From Datisca glomerata (lineage: Eukaryota; Streptophyta; Magnoliopsida; Cucurbitales; Datiscaceae): a DNA stretch of 64,000 nt. The notes under the pieces are model-generated. The model worked only from the letters and a program-made list of their open reading frames with translations. It was not told the origin of the DNA and did not search any database. The DNA is taken from assembly GCA_003255025.1 (NCBI GenBank), contig QANY01002366.1:1123509-1187508 (forward strand), in the 5' to 3' direction. Positions 37,190 through 49,000 of the stretch are shown one piece after another (within the stretch, counting starts at the first letter, position 1; every line of letters begins with the position of its first letter). The position numbers were made by a program, and so were the translations under genes.

Positions 37190-39360
37190 TGAACCAAGAC
37201 GCGGTTTATTTAAAATTTTATTGATTGAAAAAATAATCGCGTCGCCACAAGTTCCAAAAAAAATATTTCTTAACGAAAAACACTTTTTGTCATTGAATCC
37301 ATTATACATCTATACATTGAATCTAAGACATATGAATATATGAATTATACCTCTTGTAATCTATCAAACGTTCTTGCCAACAACGAGCAAGTGGTTTCAT
37401 GAACAATGGATTGCAAGATCCACATCAAGATCTTCCAAGTCAATTCTCAAGCACACTAGGATGTATGTGGGCACGTAGAAGATATCAAAGACACTTTTTC
37501 TATCTTAGGATATACTTAACAAATGAGATCTAGAGATTTGAAAAATGATTTTTGCTAGAAAAAAACTGAAAAAGAATTGGAGTATTCAATGAATCTTTGA
37601 TTAACTTTTTAATCACCACTAATAATTGTTTTGTGTGGCCAATAGAAAATTATCAATATATATTCTAGGTTAAGACTCATTAGATTTTTTAGGTTTCCAT
37701 AAAATAATAAATTATTTATAAATGTGCAACTACAGTGGGATCCACTGCAATTTGCGCTACACTACAATGTGGGGTGGCACTGTAGTGTGTCGTGAACTAT
37801 TAGAGTGTGTCGTGAAGCACTACAGAGTCTCACGCACCACTGTAGTGTGTCGTGAAGCACTACAGAGTCCCACGCACCACTGTAGTGCCGTGTGGCACTA
37901 CAGGGTTTCACGTGCCATTGTAATGCCATGTAGCACTACAAAGTGTCATGCCAATCTCTGATTCAAAAATCAGTGATTGGCATGAGGCAGTCCGACAGGC
38001 CACGTGACGATTTTTCTAAGTTTATTATTTATTTTATTCTGATAAATATCTAGATATGAATTAATTTTAAATTAATTTATCTGGTCATACTTAACAATTA
38101 ACTTATCTGTCAGTTAAAAAATAATAGATTAATTAATTCAAATTATTATCTTATAATAATTTAATATTATTTAATTTCATAAATCAAATATACTGTCTCA
38201 CTTAGCTATTAATTTAAAAAACCAATCGATATAATTAATTAATTTTAATTTCTAAAAAATATAATAATTAATTTAATTTAATTAATTAATTTCACATAAT
38301 TATCTCATAATTATATACTTGATCCATAAACTTAATTTATTTTGCAAGCTAATCTTTTTCTTATGTATTTAAACATTCATACTCTAAACTGTATAGTACA
38401 GATGTGACTTGAAGGCCATTGACCCATAATTCTAAGCTCCAATAAATAAGATTATTAATTAAACTCTTTAATTAAATAATCTTATTACTCCACTATAAAT
38501 ATGAAATTGCACTGTTAGTAATTACATAATATATTTACAGAGTAGTCTATTGATATAATCAATTCATGTAGTTCTGTCCTCCAAATATTGGTTTGTAAAT
38601 TGGAACTACTCAAAACTACTGTTTTACCCTTCTAATTCTCTTGATCCTTAAGTACCATTAATTTACTAGTGAACGGTCAATTTATAATCGTATTATAAAT
38701 TTAAGTTCCATAACCATTCAGTTTCAGAATTAACACTTAAAGGAACCAATATACGATCCGTTAGAAAAATTAGGATTTTAAATCTTATAAGATCATGTTT
38801 CCAGCCATCCATATCACTGAATCTCTAAAACAAAAGTCACTAGTCTATTTTACAAACAAATCTTAACGAGTGAATCAAAAAATCTAGTAGATATGCATAT
38901 GAGTTCATGACTACTCAGGATTCAGACTGATCTAAATATGATCATCAAATTTGATGTGTAATAAATCTTTGTGATAAACAAGAAGTTAATGAATATATTA
39001 ATCCACATCGGTCCAATCCTATATAATCTGATTATCTAAAGTATCATCATTAAGATGTCTATTTACATCAGTAATCTGGATCTAGATCACATGCATTCAA
39101 AATGCTTCGCGAACTGTATTAGTAACCATTAATTATAGATTTCATACTTTAATATGTTGTAAACTATTTTACTCATTATCTATGATCTTAATCCTCTCAG
39201 ACGACTAAAAGATCATTAATCTCATTAATAAATATAAAATTTTCAGATATTTATACAAGTTATTCAATAATAATTCAAAATAACAATGATAAGAAAAATG
39301 TAATTTCATTAAAAAATTAAAAATATCTAAAAACATGTTTTGAGGGCACTATACCTAACA
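37190..39360 (-). repeat. Copia 5' LTR (part of right inverted arm)
   Basis: 2,171 bp; on the minus strand it starts TGTTAGGTATAGTGCC and ends TTGGTTCA. It pairs inverted with the solo LTR at 21,589-23,651. The palindrome cluster (37,720-37,950) includes a tandem duplication of a ~39-bp unit not seen in the sister LTRs. Confidence 0.85.
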
Positions 39361-40959
39361 ATAACCATTATAGAAATAATAACAGAACGTTTAACGTGAG
39401 ACTACTACAAAACTCTAAGGTTTGAATTGAGATATTTTAAAGTCTACTATCTAGTTCGGAACTGTCACCAAAGTGCAACGGTCAAATATATATTTTTTTC
39501 TTAGTGTTTCTATATTCTTTACAGGTACAAGGTCAAAATGAAGAACAATCAAATATTTTGTTTCAACGTGACTCATTTCACAAGACGAGTGGAGACTATG
39601 CAACATAAATCGTGGGAAATTGATTCCTTAGATACCTGAGAAGAATGTCTATTGTAATCTTTATGGTGTTGTTGAAAAACTTGTAGGTTTTCTTTATTCG
39701 TAACTATACTTGATAAATATTTCGGTCGAATTTGTACTAAATATATCAAAGTTTTTGTTTATGTTTTACTTAAGATAATGGGATATGATCTTTTCTCATC
39801 TCAAATCTCACATCTTACTATATTAAAACATACTTAAAAGTGAGAGACTTTTTTATTTTCTTTTTTTACCCTTCAAATCTCTTTAAATATAATACAAATT
39901 AAGATTTTCACATCTATTTTCATTTAATTTTATTCATATAATAAAATATGATTTTCTACTTAATAATAATTTGTTCTTAAATAAGTCTTGAAATTAAGTA
40001 TTTTTATAATACAATTAGAAACTTAAATATTCATAAAAGTAAACTTCGATGACTTTTTAAAATTATTATAATAGAATCTACCAACTTGATGAATGATCAT
40101 TTTCTACATCATTCAAATTGCAAAATTATATAGTACAATTCTGACTACATTGCATACAAGCCAATGTATTTATTATTATTACTGTTTTACTTTTAATTTA
40201 AATTTACAATTATTTTTAAAGATATTATATTTACTTCAACTTTAATAAATAATAAAAGAGCGTCAAATTTAGAGCCTGTTAGATATAGAAGTATGAAATT
40301 GCCCTAGTTCTAGAGTAAAAACCCCATTGTTTCGGATTGCGGCTGTCACGTAGTGTAACGGTCTCGAATACCTCCGAGACCGTTACGCACTGATATAACG
40401 GGGCTGGTGTAATTCACATCTGTCTCGGCCACTATCGCTACATAACAGCTGCAACGCTGGCGATAGGCCGCGACGCGTGAGCAACCTGTAAACCTAATTC
40501 AAGAAACAGAGGGTTGATGTTTTGTTTGAAGTAGTGAGAGAGTGGCGCTCTAGATAAATGTGATTTGAGGAAGAATATGAATGAATAGGTTAGGCTATGG
40601 TACAAACAAGGTACCGTACTTGAATTTCATTAACTTTTAGATCATCTTGAAGAGTTCACAAAACATGATCAATGGTAAATTCAACGCCTCTATGGTACGT
40701 AATATCCGTCATACCCGATTTTCGTGACACTGTGACCGCGATAGATAAATCCTGACCGTGATTTGAAACCATTGTAAGGCCTCTATATCATTTTATGGTC
40801 TCCTTAAGTTTTAAGTAGTTGTTGTGTAATTTTCATTTCAATTTGTTGATTTCTGTTGTTTTCTGCGGAGGGTTGGTTCCTTTTAGGTTGCTTCTTCGTT
40901 TCTTCTTCCATTTCTTTTTTGGTTCTTGAGAGCTTTGGATTCGACCCCACAATGTTAGC
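39361..40959 (-). repeat. Inverted arm, right, unique-looking part (A')
   Basis: Inverted counterpart of 19,998-21,588. Landmarks match in order: exon-like start, the CATAGAGGCGTTGAATTTACC word, GC-rich island, long AT tail, and the LTR joined after TATAATGGTTAT (left arm TATAATGATTAT). Confidence 0.88.
40355..40386. repeat. GC-rich hairpin, right arm
   Basis: GTAACGGTCTCG and CCTCCGAGACCGTTAC form the counterpart of the hairpin at 20,584-20,617. Here the second half is intact and the first half has changed in the loop-side bases. Confidence 0.72.
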
Positions 40960-41020
40960 GTCTTCCGATAGTCGTGCAAGCAAACTGGAGGAAGAAAATG
41001 GATCTGGAACCCTAACTTAG
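40960..41020 (-). other. Leader-like sequence at outer end of right arm
   Basis: On the minus strand it reads GTTAGGGTTCCAGATCC, TTTTCTTCCTCC and then joins the exon-like ORF of the arm. It looks like a plant 5' UTR and has no match at the left arm. Confidence 0.3.
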
Positions 41021-42300
41021 CAAATGACAGTTAATTGAGAAGCCAGTTAATATTGGATTTCTTTATAAGTCTTAAACCTGAAATACCTCTTAGAGAGCAA
41101 AGTTCTTGGTATATAGCAGATATATCTAATTGATAGACGCTACAAATTAGGAAGTAATTAATTAACGTTATTTGAAAATCAAACATATCATAACAGTTTT
41201 TAAGAATCTCAACCACACCAGTCAAAATCCCTTGAAAATCATTAAATACAGTAACTTCTCTTCGATCAATTATTTTCAAAATAGAAAATCTAATAAAATC
41301 TAAATTGAATCTATAAAAAACAACAATAAACACTTACATCACATATGAAAGTTTATTTCGATAATAATCATTAAAAAAAATTTCAAGTATATCAGTGGTA
41401 ATAATAATACAATTTCATTAACAAATATTATTTCAAAAAAATTATAAATAATTCATGCTTTTAAGGTATTCGAGTATATCATACGTACATAGATGATATA
41501 CTGATGTCAATTATACTATAATTATGAGTGTAATTAGTTTTAAGTTTTTTAAATTATATTTGCCATAACCGTAAATCAAGTATCCATCGAATATTTTTTA
41601 AATAAACCTAAATCCCTAAGCCATTAACATCATCAATAAAAACTAAAAAAAAAGGAAACTAGAATCACTAATTGATTATCATCTAATTTAATTAAAAATA
41701 AAAAAAATAATGTTTGAATTGAAAGATAATAAATTTTAGAATATTTAATTAAATGTAAGGACCTCGCCAAATCTGATCTTGAAATCCTTAAATCGAAGTT
41801 TAAATCGTCAACTACAAATTCGTCAACAGCTGGTTGATGACATAATACTAAAAATCTGTTATTTACCTTATCAAAATTAGAATCAATAATTGAAATTAGA
41901 ATATTTTCTTCTTAGAATTAGCTAAAAAGGAGAAACTAGAACCAATCATTGATTTTCTTCTAATTTAGTTAAAAATAAAAATAAAAAATATCATTGGAAT
42001 TGAAAGTAAATAAATTTTAGAATATTTAATTAAATGTAAGGACGCCACCAAATTTGATTATGAAATCCGTAAATCGAATGTTAAAATTACCAATTACAAA
42101 TTCATAAATGGCTTAGTTGATCGATGACGTGAGCCTAAAAATTTGCTATAAAATCTGTTAGGTACATATAATATGAAAAAAATATTTTATTTTTTAAATT
42201 AACTTTCAAAATTTATATATTTGATACAATTACTTTATCAACTATATCACGACACCTTATCGTCCAATTCAGGATTATCATTTTAGATTTCTTACCAAGA
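41021..42300. repeat. AT-rich DNA with a ~285-bp tandem duplication
   Basis: The stretches at about 41,645-41,875 and 41,928-42,165 are direct repeats: both carry AAACTAGAA, a TAGAATATTTAATTAAATGT stretch and AAGGAC followed by CCAAAT. No coding sequence was recognised in the rest. Confidence 0.65.
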
Positions 42301-42882
42301 TTTTTCAAATCCTCATGGAAAATTCTAGCAGCCTTTGTAGATTAAGGGTAACAGACAAACTTCTGGATGTGTCCACCCCCACTAACATCTGTACAAAGTC
42401 CCTATATATGGATGATAACCCATGCCCATATTTTCACACACCTAAGAGGAAAGAGATATTGAAAGAAAGAACACTGAACTTAATATCGGAATGGAAAAGC
42501 AGGCTGTTTTTTTTTATAAATGAAAATTGTATAAACCAAAAATATACTTACATACATACCCAGAGAGTATTTACAGTTAAGGTAGGTCCTAGGCTGCTAC
42601 AAAGACAGCACTAAAAGAATTTCAAAGCCTTTAAAGAAAGGCATGTAAACTACTAAAAAAAAAAACAGAGCTATCAAATTATGGTCAACAAAAAATCAAC
42701 TGTTAAAACTCAAAATGGACAGAGTCTCCCCTGAAATAGGGCATATCCACACCTGAGAATAGTCACCTGCAAGAGACTCAGCAACCAGGGAGGCATAAAA
42801 CAGCAAATAGCAGTAGACGACCAGCTGCACAAAGGCAGAACACAACCATACCACTACACATCCGGGGGTAAGAGATTGCCTT

Positions 42883-42888
42883 TATAAG
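42883..42888 (+). promoter_or_regulatory. TATA box of lipid-transfer-protein gene
   Basis: TATAAG in the context CCTTTATAAGTAGG, about 100 bp upstream of the start codon, a usual distance for a plant promoter with a short leader. Confidence 0.5.
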
Positions 42889-42988
42889 TAGGCTACAAGA
42901 TACGAAAGGAGACAGCTGCCTTTTTACATAGGCTACAATAATCAAGAAACTAAAAAAGGTGCAGAAAAGAAAGCAGGCTGTTTTCAAT

Positions 42989-43428
42989 ATGACATTCACG
43001 GTAGTAGTAGTAGTAGCAGCATGCATGCTGGTGAGTTTTGGCGATGTTAAAGCGGAGGTAACCTGCTCTCAGGTCACATATTGGCTGACTCCATGCATAG
43101 ACTATGCTGTAATTGGAGGGACCATATCTCCAGCTTGTTGTGCAGGTGTTAAACAGCTCAATACTGCTTCTATTACCACAGAAGATCAGAAATGCATGCA
43201 GTTGTATCGAAGATGGAATGTTTCAAATATTCCAGGTATCAACTACAATCTCGTCTCAACTATTCCTGAAAAATGTGGAACTACTTGTCCCTGCCAAATT
43301 AGTGCCTCCACCGATTGCTCAAGGTCTGGACTGCCTTTCCTTGTCCATTTCTTTCTTCTTTTCATGAATTTGACTAGGACTAATTTATTTGCTTTGTTGT
43401 CGTGTCTTCATTATACAGGGTGAAGTAA
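42989..43428 (+). CDS. Type-1 non-specific lipid-transfer protein, divergent
   Basis: Two exons, 42,989-43,323 and 43,419-43,428, split in a serine-arginine context (donor AAG|GTCTGG, acceptor ATACAG|GG) give 114 residues ending TDCSRVK. A 3'-terminal intron after DCS-R and a last exon of only a few codons is typical of type-1 nsLTP genes. A signal peptide (MTFTVVVVVAACMLVSFG, cleavage about after VKA) precedes VTCSQVTYWLTPC. Spacing of the first four cysteines (C-x9-C-x13-CC) is canonical. The C-x-C pair is broken: QKCMQ has Gln for the second Cys. Two extra cysteines occur in CGTTCPCQIS where the family has hydrophobic residues and Tyr. The protein should be secreted and bind lipids in a helical tunnel, but its disulphides must differ. 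An upstream in-frame ATG (42,959) would add ten residues; the later start fits the signal peptide better. Confidence 0.85.
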
Positions 43429-43492
43429 GCCAAAGTATGCACTCTCTTTAGTGTGAGTGTCAACTCTTTCAAAAGAATGAGACAATGATAAA

Positions 43493-43498
43493 AATAAA
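43493..43498 (+). terminator. Poly(A) signal of lipid-transfer-protein gene
   Basis: AATAAA 65 bp downstream of the stop codon, in a plausible 3' UTR. Confidence 0.45.
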
Positions 43499-43767
43499 GA
43501 AGCTTGTAGGGTGGGGTTAGATTTAGTGTTAGTGCTCAAGCACGAACTTCTTGTATCAAATAGTATGAAATAATGTAATTTATACAATTGCAGTTCCATA
43601 TTGCATGATGCAATGATGATAATAATAATAATTCTAATTATTTTATATTCAAATTTTTTTCATTTGAATGGTAATAGATAGTATATTATGATCGAGTTGA
43701 AAAACTAAACAGATCATCATGTTCTGTAATTTAGATCATGTAACTATTTACAATGATCTAACACTAT

Positions 43768-43990
43768 CACTACAACATAAACTCCTTTTTATAGCACGTA
43801 AAAACCCCTACAAAAGATCTTTTATAGTGTTCCGGAAAATCCTGATTTTTATAGTAGTTTTTGCCCCCTATAAAAAACCTGGTATTTTTTAAGTTTTTTT
43901 ACCCCTTATAAAAAACCAGGTTTCTTTTATAGGATTTTTGTTTTTATAAGATTTGTTTCCCTATAAAAGACTCATTTTTATAGCAGTGGT
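43768..43990. mobile_element. Decayed CACTA element end
   Basis: CACTACAACATAAACTCC is followed by at least six subterminal TATAAAA-type repeats in both orientations (CCTATAAAAAACC, TTTTTATAG). This is the build of a CACTA terminus. No matching opposite end was found in the following kilobase. Confidence 0.5.
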
Positions 43991-44784
43991 AGATCGCTAT
44001 TAAATTTCATTAATTTCAATTTTAATACACTTGTAAGAAATGACATTTTCATTCTAAATTAAATGTATTCATAAACAAAAAAGAGGAGACATGGCTTCTT
44101 ACAAATTGTTTAATGAAAAGTAAGAATATTAATATTTTTTTACAAGTTTGTATTTAAAGTCATCTAAAATCTTATTTATAAGTACGAAAAAATTACTAAT
44201 TCTAAAAACGATATGTCTCCTTCAAAATATTTCAACCAAAAAAAGCCATGTCTCCTCTAAAATATTCCAATCAGAAGAAATCATGTCTCACAAAATGAAT
44301 TTTCCTTCCATCCTGTTATTGACACCCAAGTTCTGTACATCAAAACAAGTCATTTCAAGTTGGGGGAGGGAGGTCATAAAAACAGTGACAAGAATAATTA
44401 GTTGTACAAAATTCTTGCCACGATGCAACCGACATTAGAATTTAACATTGAATATTTCAATTTTGTTGGACTTAAGATTATAAGTTTATAATATATGAAT
44501 TAGAGCTACTAACCATACTAATAAAATAAAAACTATGATGTTCTACTTCTTGACCTTTGGCTGCATTACAGTCCCAATATTCTTCTGTCTAGAGAAATCA
44601 AAATACACTAATTCAACAAGAAAATTACTCACTTCAATAGCAGGTCCAAACAAAAGTTTTTTTATAGGCATTAAATAAGTGAATCATGGAAAATACTACA
44701 ACTTAACTTCTGTAAAGGAGCCATGAGCGCAGCAAAAGGTTCACTGTAAGAATTAAGAACTAACCATATTTACATCCTAGCATC
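43991..44784. other. AT-rich DNA, nothing recognised
   Basis: No coding stretch or element border was found before the copia target duplication. Confidence 0.35.
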
Positions 44785-44789
44785 CATAA

Positions 44790-45170
44790 TGTTGGAAAAT
44801 TCATATCCGGGGGCCCATGATGGGTCAACTCGAACCGGTTATGAAAAAGAATAATTGGTAGTTTTTCATGTGAAAACTACCAACAGAAGTTAATAAAAGA
44901 ACTTTCATTAATTTCCATAATAGAAGAAAATCAATTGAGATTTTCTAGAGAAAAAACAATAAATTCGGACCTATAGAAAATCAAGGGAGAAAATCATTAC
45001 TCCAACACCAAAATCAAGTTTTCGCATACAAAATCAAGGGCCCTTCGGTTGTAGAAACAAGTAGAGAGTTCATTTTAGTGATTTCCTATAAGATCTAGCA
45101 CGTAATTCATCATTTTGATCCATTCCGCTGCATAATCAAGTAAGTATACTTGATTCGATTATTTTCTACA
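44790..45170 (+). repeat. Copia 5' LTR
   Basis: 381 bp; contains CATGATGGGTCAACTCGAAC and GAACCGGTTATGAAAAAGAA shared with the 3' LTR. Confidence 0.93.
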
Positions 45171-46035
45171 TTGATATCAAAGTATAGTTATGATGTTTTA
45201 TTGTTTATTCCAAAATGTGAATTGCCTGTGAATTATTGTGTTGTGTTCTTATATTTGTAGTCGGTGTTTTTTTAATGGAAGAAGTTTTCATTAGAAATTG
45301 ATTGACAATTTTGGTCATTGGTCAAACATGTGTTGAATTTGAAAATTGGTTCTCAAAATATTGATTTGTAAACAATTTAGTAAGTAAAAAAATTGAAATG
45401 TATTGCTTTAAGTAAATTTGTTATTTGGTTCATTTGTTGTAAAACGGTGCAATATTTCTTGTAACTGTAAGAATGTTTTTTTAGAAATGTCGATTGGTAG
45501 ATTAAAATTGACTCGTGCATTCTGAGTAGAATCCTTTTTGTTCTTTCTTCAATTCTCAAGTAGAATTGTTCATGGCTAAGATTTTTTTTCTGATTATTTG
45601 AAAACACATTTGGGCATCTATGTTAACTACGAGCATTTTAGTTATGTGAAGTGTTGTAATCTCTTTTTAAATTTATATTTGTTTTACTTGATTTGCAAAT
45701 GATATATTATATTTTATTCCACGCATCACACTGTGTTTGGGCAATTCAAACATTTTTCGGTGTTTATGGTATATATGTCCACATATAAATTAATGCTACT
45801 ATGGAAATTGTTTTTCCTTGATTTTTGAGTGATGTATTTCATTATGTTAGTACAAAAGATAGATTGAGACTCAGATTATGATAGATCATATACTTTCTAC
45901 TATGAATTTTATGAGCACAAAATGAATCCACATCACAATATGGTTGAACATGTAGTATATTCGAGTAAAATGTGTATTTTTCTTTTGAACTACTAGTATT
46001 TATGTGCGTTGTTGTGTTTATATATTGTAGTTGAT

Positions 46036-49000
46036 ATGACTTTCACATCCAAAAATACAATAGCTAAACTGAACAAGGATGAGAAACTGAATGGTGATAA
46101 TGTTGATATTTGACATCCAAAAGTTCAGTATATTCTCCAAGAATAATAAGTTCTGGAAACCCTTGAACATGGTATGATTGAACATGAAAATGGTACTTTC
46201 GCTCAACATAGAAGAGGTTAAGAGGTTCATCTTTTATGAAAACGAAGGAATAACATCGCTCGCATTACGTTGTTGAGCTGCATGTAAGATGATCTTATGT
46301 ATGAGTTTGAAAAGTTTGAAGTTGCCAAGGATATGTGGGATGCTCTAAAAGAGAAATTTAGTTTGATTTCAACAACAAGGGTAAGACAGCTCAAATCAAA
46401 TTTGTAACTATGTGAAGCATCAACATCACACAATGAAACAACATTTGAGAGAGATTAAAGGAAAGAAAAGAAAATGTGCAAACCCACAACACAAAGGTAA
46501 GAAACCTGAGACCAATCGTCATATAAGAGGCAACCGTGACGATAAAAAGAAGAATAAGAGTAAGATGACATGCTATAACTGTGTCATTTTGGGTCACTTT
46601 GCGCGAAAATGCACTGCGTCTCCCAGTGAACACAAGAAAGACAAGATACTTTCTAATATTACTTCCCACCATTGTTATATTCTAGAAGTGTGTTACTAAC
46701 TGAATCTTATCCTATATGGACTATAATTCAGGAGCAGCCGACCATGTAGCTAGAGAGAAGGGAGCATTTATAGAGTATCATCAAGTCATAGTGGAAGCAA
46801 GATGGATCTATGTAGGAAACAATTCCAGAGTAGAAGTTAATGGAATTGGCACTTGCAAGCTTGAGCTGCATGATGGTCAGACGTTATTCTTACATGATGT
46901 CCTTTATGCTCCTAAGATTAGGCGAAACTTAGTCTCTGTAACTGTTCTTCTAGGTTTAGGTTTCAATATCAATTTTCATTCAAGTGGTGAAAACTTCTAT
47001 TTAGATAAATAGTACTATATGTCTCGTTATTTTTCGAATGGTTTTATTGTTCTAGACACTAAACATAACAATGCAAGTAATGACTATTATTTTTCTTTAA
47101 TAGCATCGTGCAGTAATAATGTGATCGATGCTGATATTATGGCATGCTAGATTAGGTCATATAGGGAAATACATAATGAATAGGCTTGCTAAAGAAAGTC
47201 TATTAGGATCACTTGTAAAGATAGAGTTATCTATATGTGAGCATTGTCTTGCTGAAAAAATAACTAAAAAATCATTTGGAAAGGTAAAAAGAGCTGATTA
47301 TCCATTACAATTGATTCATTCTAATATTTATGGTCCTATGAATGTCTCAAGACATGGCGCTTCATATTTCATCACTTTTATTGATGATTTCAGGCGTTTT
47401 GGTTATGTTTATTTAATCTCTCATAAATCAGAAGCATTGGCTGCTTTAAATGATTTATGAATTTGGTGGAGAATCAAATAGACAAAAGGATAAAAGCATT
47501 AAGAATAGATCAAGGCCATGAATATTTTTCTAATCAATTCAAAGAATTATGTGATGAAAATGGTATATCTAGACAACTAAATGTTCTTGGAACTCCACAA
47601 TAAAATGGTGTTGTAGAAAGAAGAAATAGAACGCTTCTAGATATGGTAAGGTCTACGATGACACAAGCGAGCTTACCCATTTCATATTGGCGAGATGCGT
47701 TGCTTATTGCTACATATCTATTTAACCTTGTACCTTCCAAATCAGTAACTTCCACCCTGTATGAACTTTGGACGGGCAGGAAACCCGACTTAAGTAATCT
47801 GCAACCTTGGTGGTTTGTAGCTTATGTTCACAATTCTTCTCATAAGCATGGTAAACTTGGACCGAGAGGTAATAACGTGTTCATTGGTGAAAAGATTGAC
47901 GAAAGTTTTACTGAATTTGAATCAATAAGTGTGGAATTTTTTAGAATGAATTTCCTAGCAAAAGAAAAGCTAGTCAAGATCTGAGTCTATATGAGATAGA
48001 AGATCATAACACTTATGTTACTACAGACATCTAAAATGAATGAGAATGTGTCTCATCTCCTTCATCCGAGCGGGAGTAACATTTTGACCGATGATACAAA
48101 TCTGTAAGAAGATTATATACAGAGAAGTACTCATAAAATTATTCCTCATCGACATTTTGAAATTGAGGGAGAAGCTTTTATGATTGCTCCACATGATGAA
48201 TGTGAGCCAAGAACTGAACGAGGGGCTCTTTCATCAGTTGTAAAAGATCATTGGTTAAAGGTAATGGAAGAAGAAATGAAGTCAGTGAGAACAAACCATA
48301 TCTGAAACTTGATAAATCTTCCACCAGGGCATAAAGCTATTGAGAACAACTGGATTCTCAGAATTAAACGCAAGGAGGATGGATCTATAGAAAGATATAA
48401 GGCACGTTTGGTAGCTAAGGGTTACACTCAACAAAAAAAATAGACTATGAGGAAACTTTTTCGCATGTTGTTAGGTTTGCCTCTATATGTCTAATTATAG
48501 CTATTGTTGCCCAGCTGGATTTGGAATTACACTAGATAGACGTAAAAAATGCTTTCCTGAATGAGAAACAAGATAAAGAAATTTTCATGCAACAACCTGA
48601 GAATTTTGTTGCAAAAAGCCAGGAGCGCAAAGTATGCAAACTCCTAAGATCAATATACGGCCTCAACAACCGTCTAGACAATGGTGTCTTAGGCTTCATA
48701 GAACCATAACCTCTTACGGTTTTATGATGATCGATGAAGACCATTGTGTTTACGTCAAACATATTGAAGGTAATTTTGTAATACTATCATTATATGTGGA
48801 CGATATCCTTTTGGCTGGGAATGATAAAACATTTTTCGTTACCATCAAAGAATGGTTGTCTTCCCATTTTGAGATGAAGGACATGGGTGAAGCAACATTT
48901 ATACTGGGTGCGAAGATATATTGAGATCGTTCAAAAACACTTATTGCTCTGTCGCAAGAGTCATATATTAAGAAAATACTTGAATGATTCAATATGCGAG

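Larger units (their letters stand above)
25158..39360 (-). mobile_element. Ty1/copia element, minus strand, with nested CACTA
   Basis: The 5' LTR is 37,190-39,360 (2,171 bp) and the 3' LTR 25,158-27,201 (2,044 bp), both starting TGTTAGG. The primer-binding site TGGTATGAGAAC lies next to the 5' LTR. The polypurine tract GGCAAGTGAGAGAT precedes the 3' LTR. gag-pol occupies about 27,205-30,876. A 4.9-kb CACTA element sits 58 bp upstream of the gag start codon, at 30,935-35,876; without it the leader would be about 1.4 kb. The outer 5-mers do not match (GTTTC on the left, ATAAC on the right), so one side was probably rearranged after insertion. Confidence 0.85.

Noticed and set aside
37722..37961. 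Plus-strand frame through the LTR (Cys/His/Arg-rich)
   Set aside because: It is an artefact of the palindrome cluster and lies antisense in an LTR.
43411..43599. Minus-strand frame overlapping the lipid-transfer gene 3' end
   Set aside because: It overlaps the terminal exon and 3' UTR on the opposite strand and resembles no known protein.
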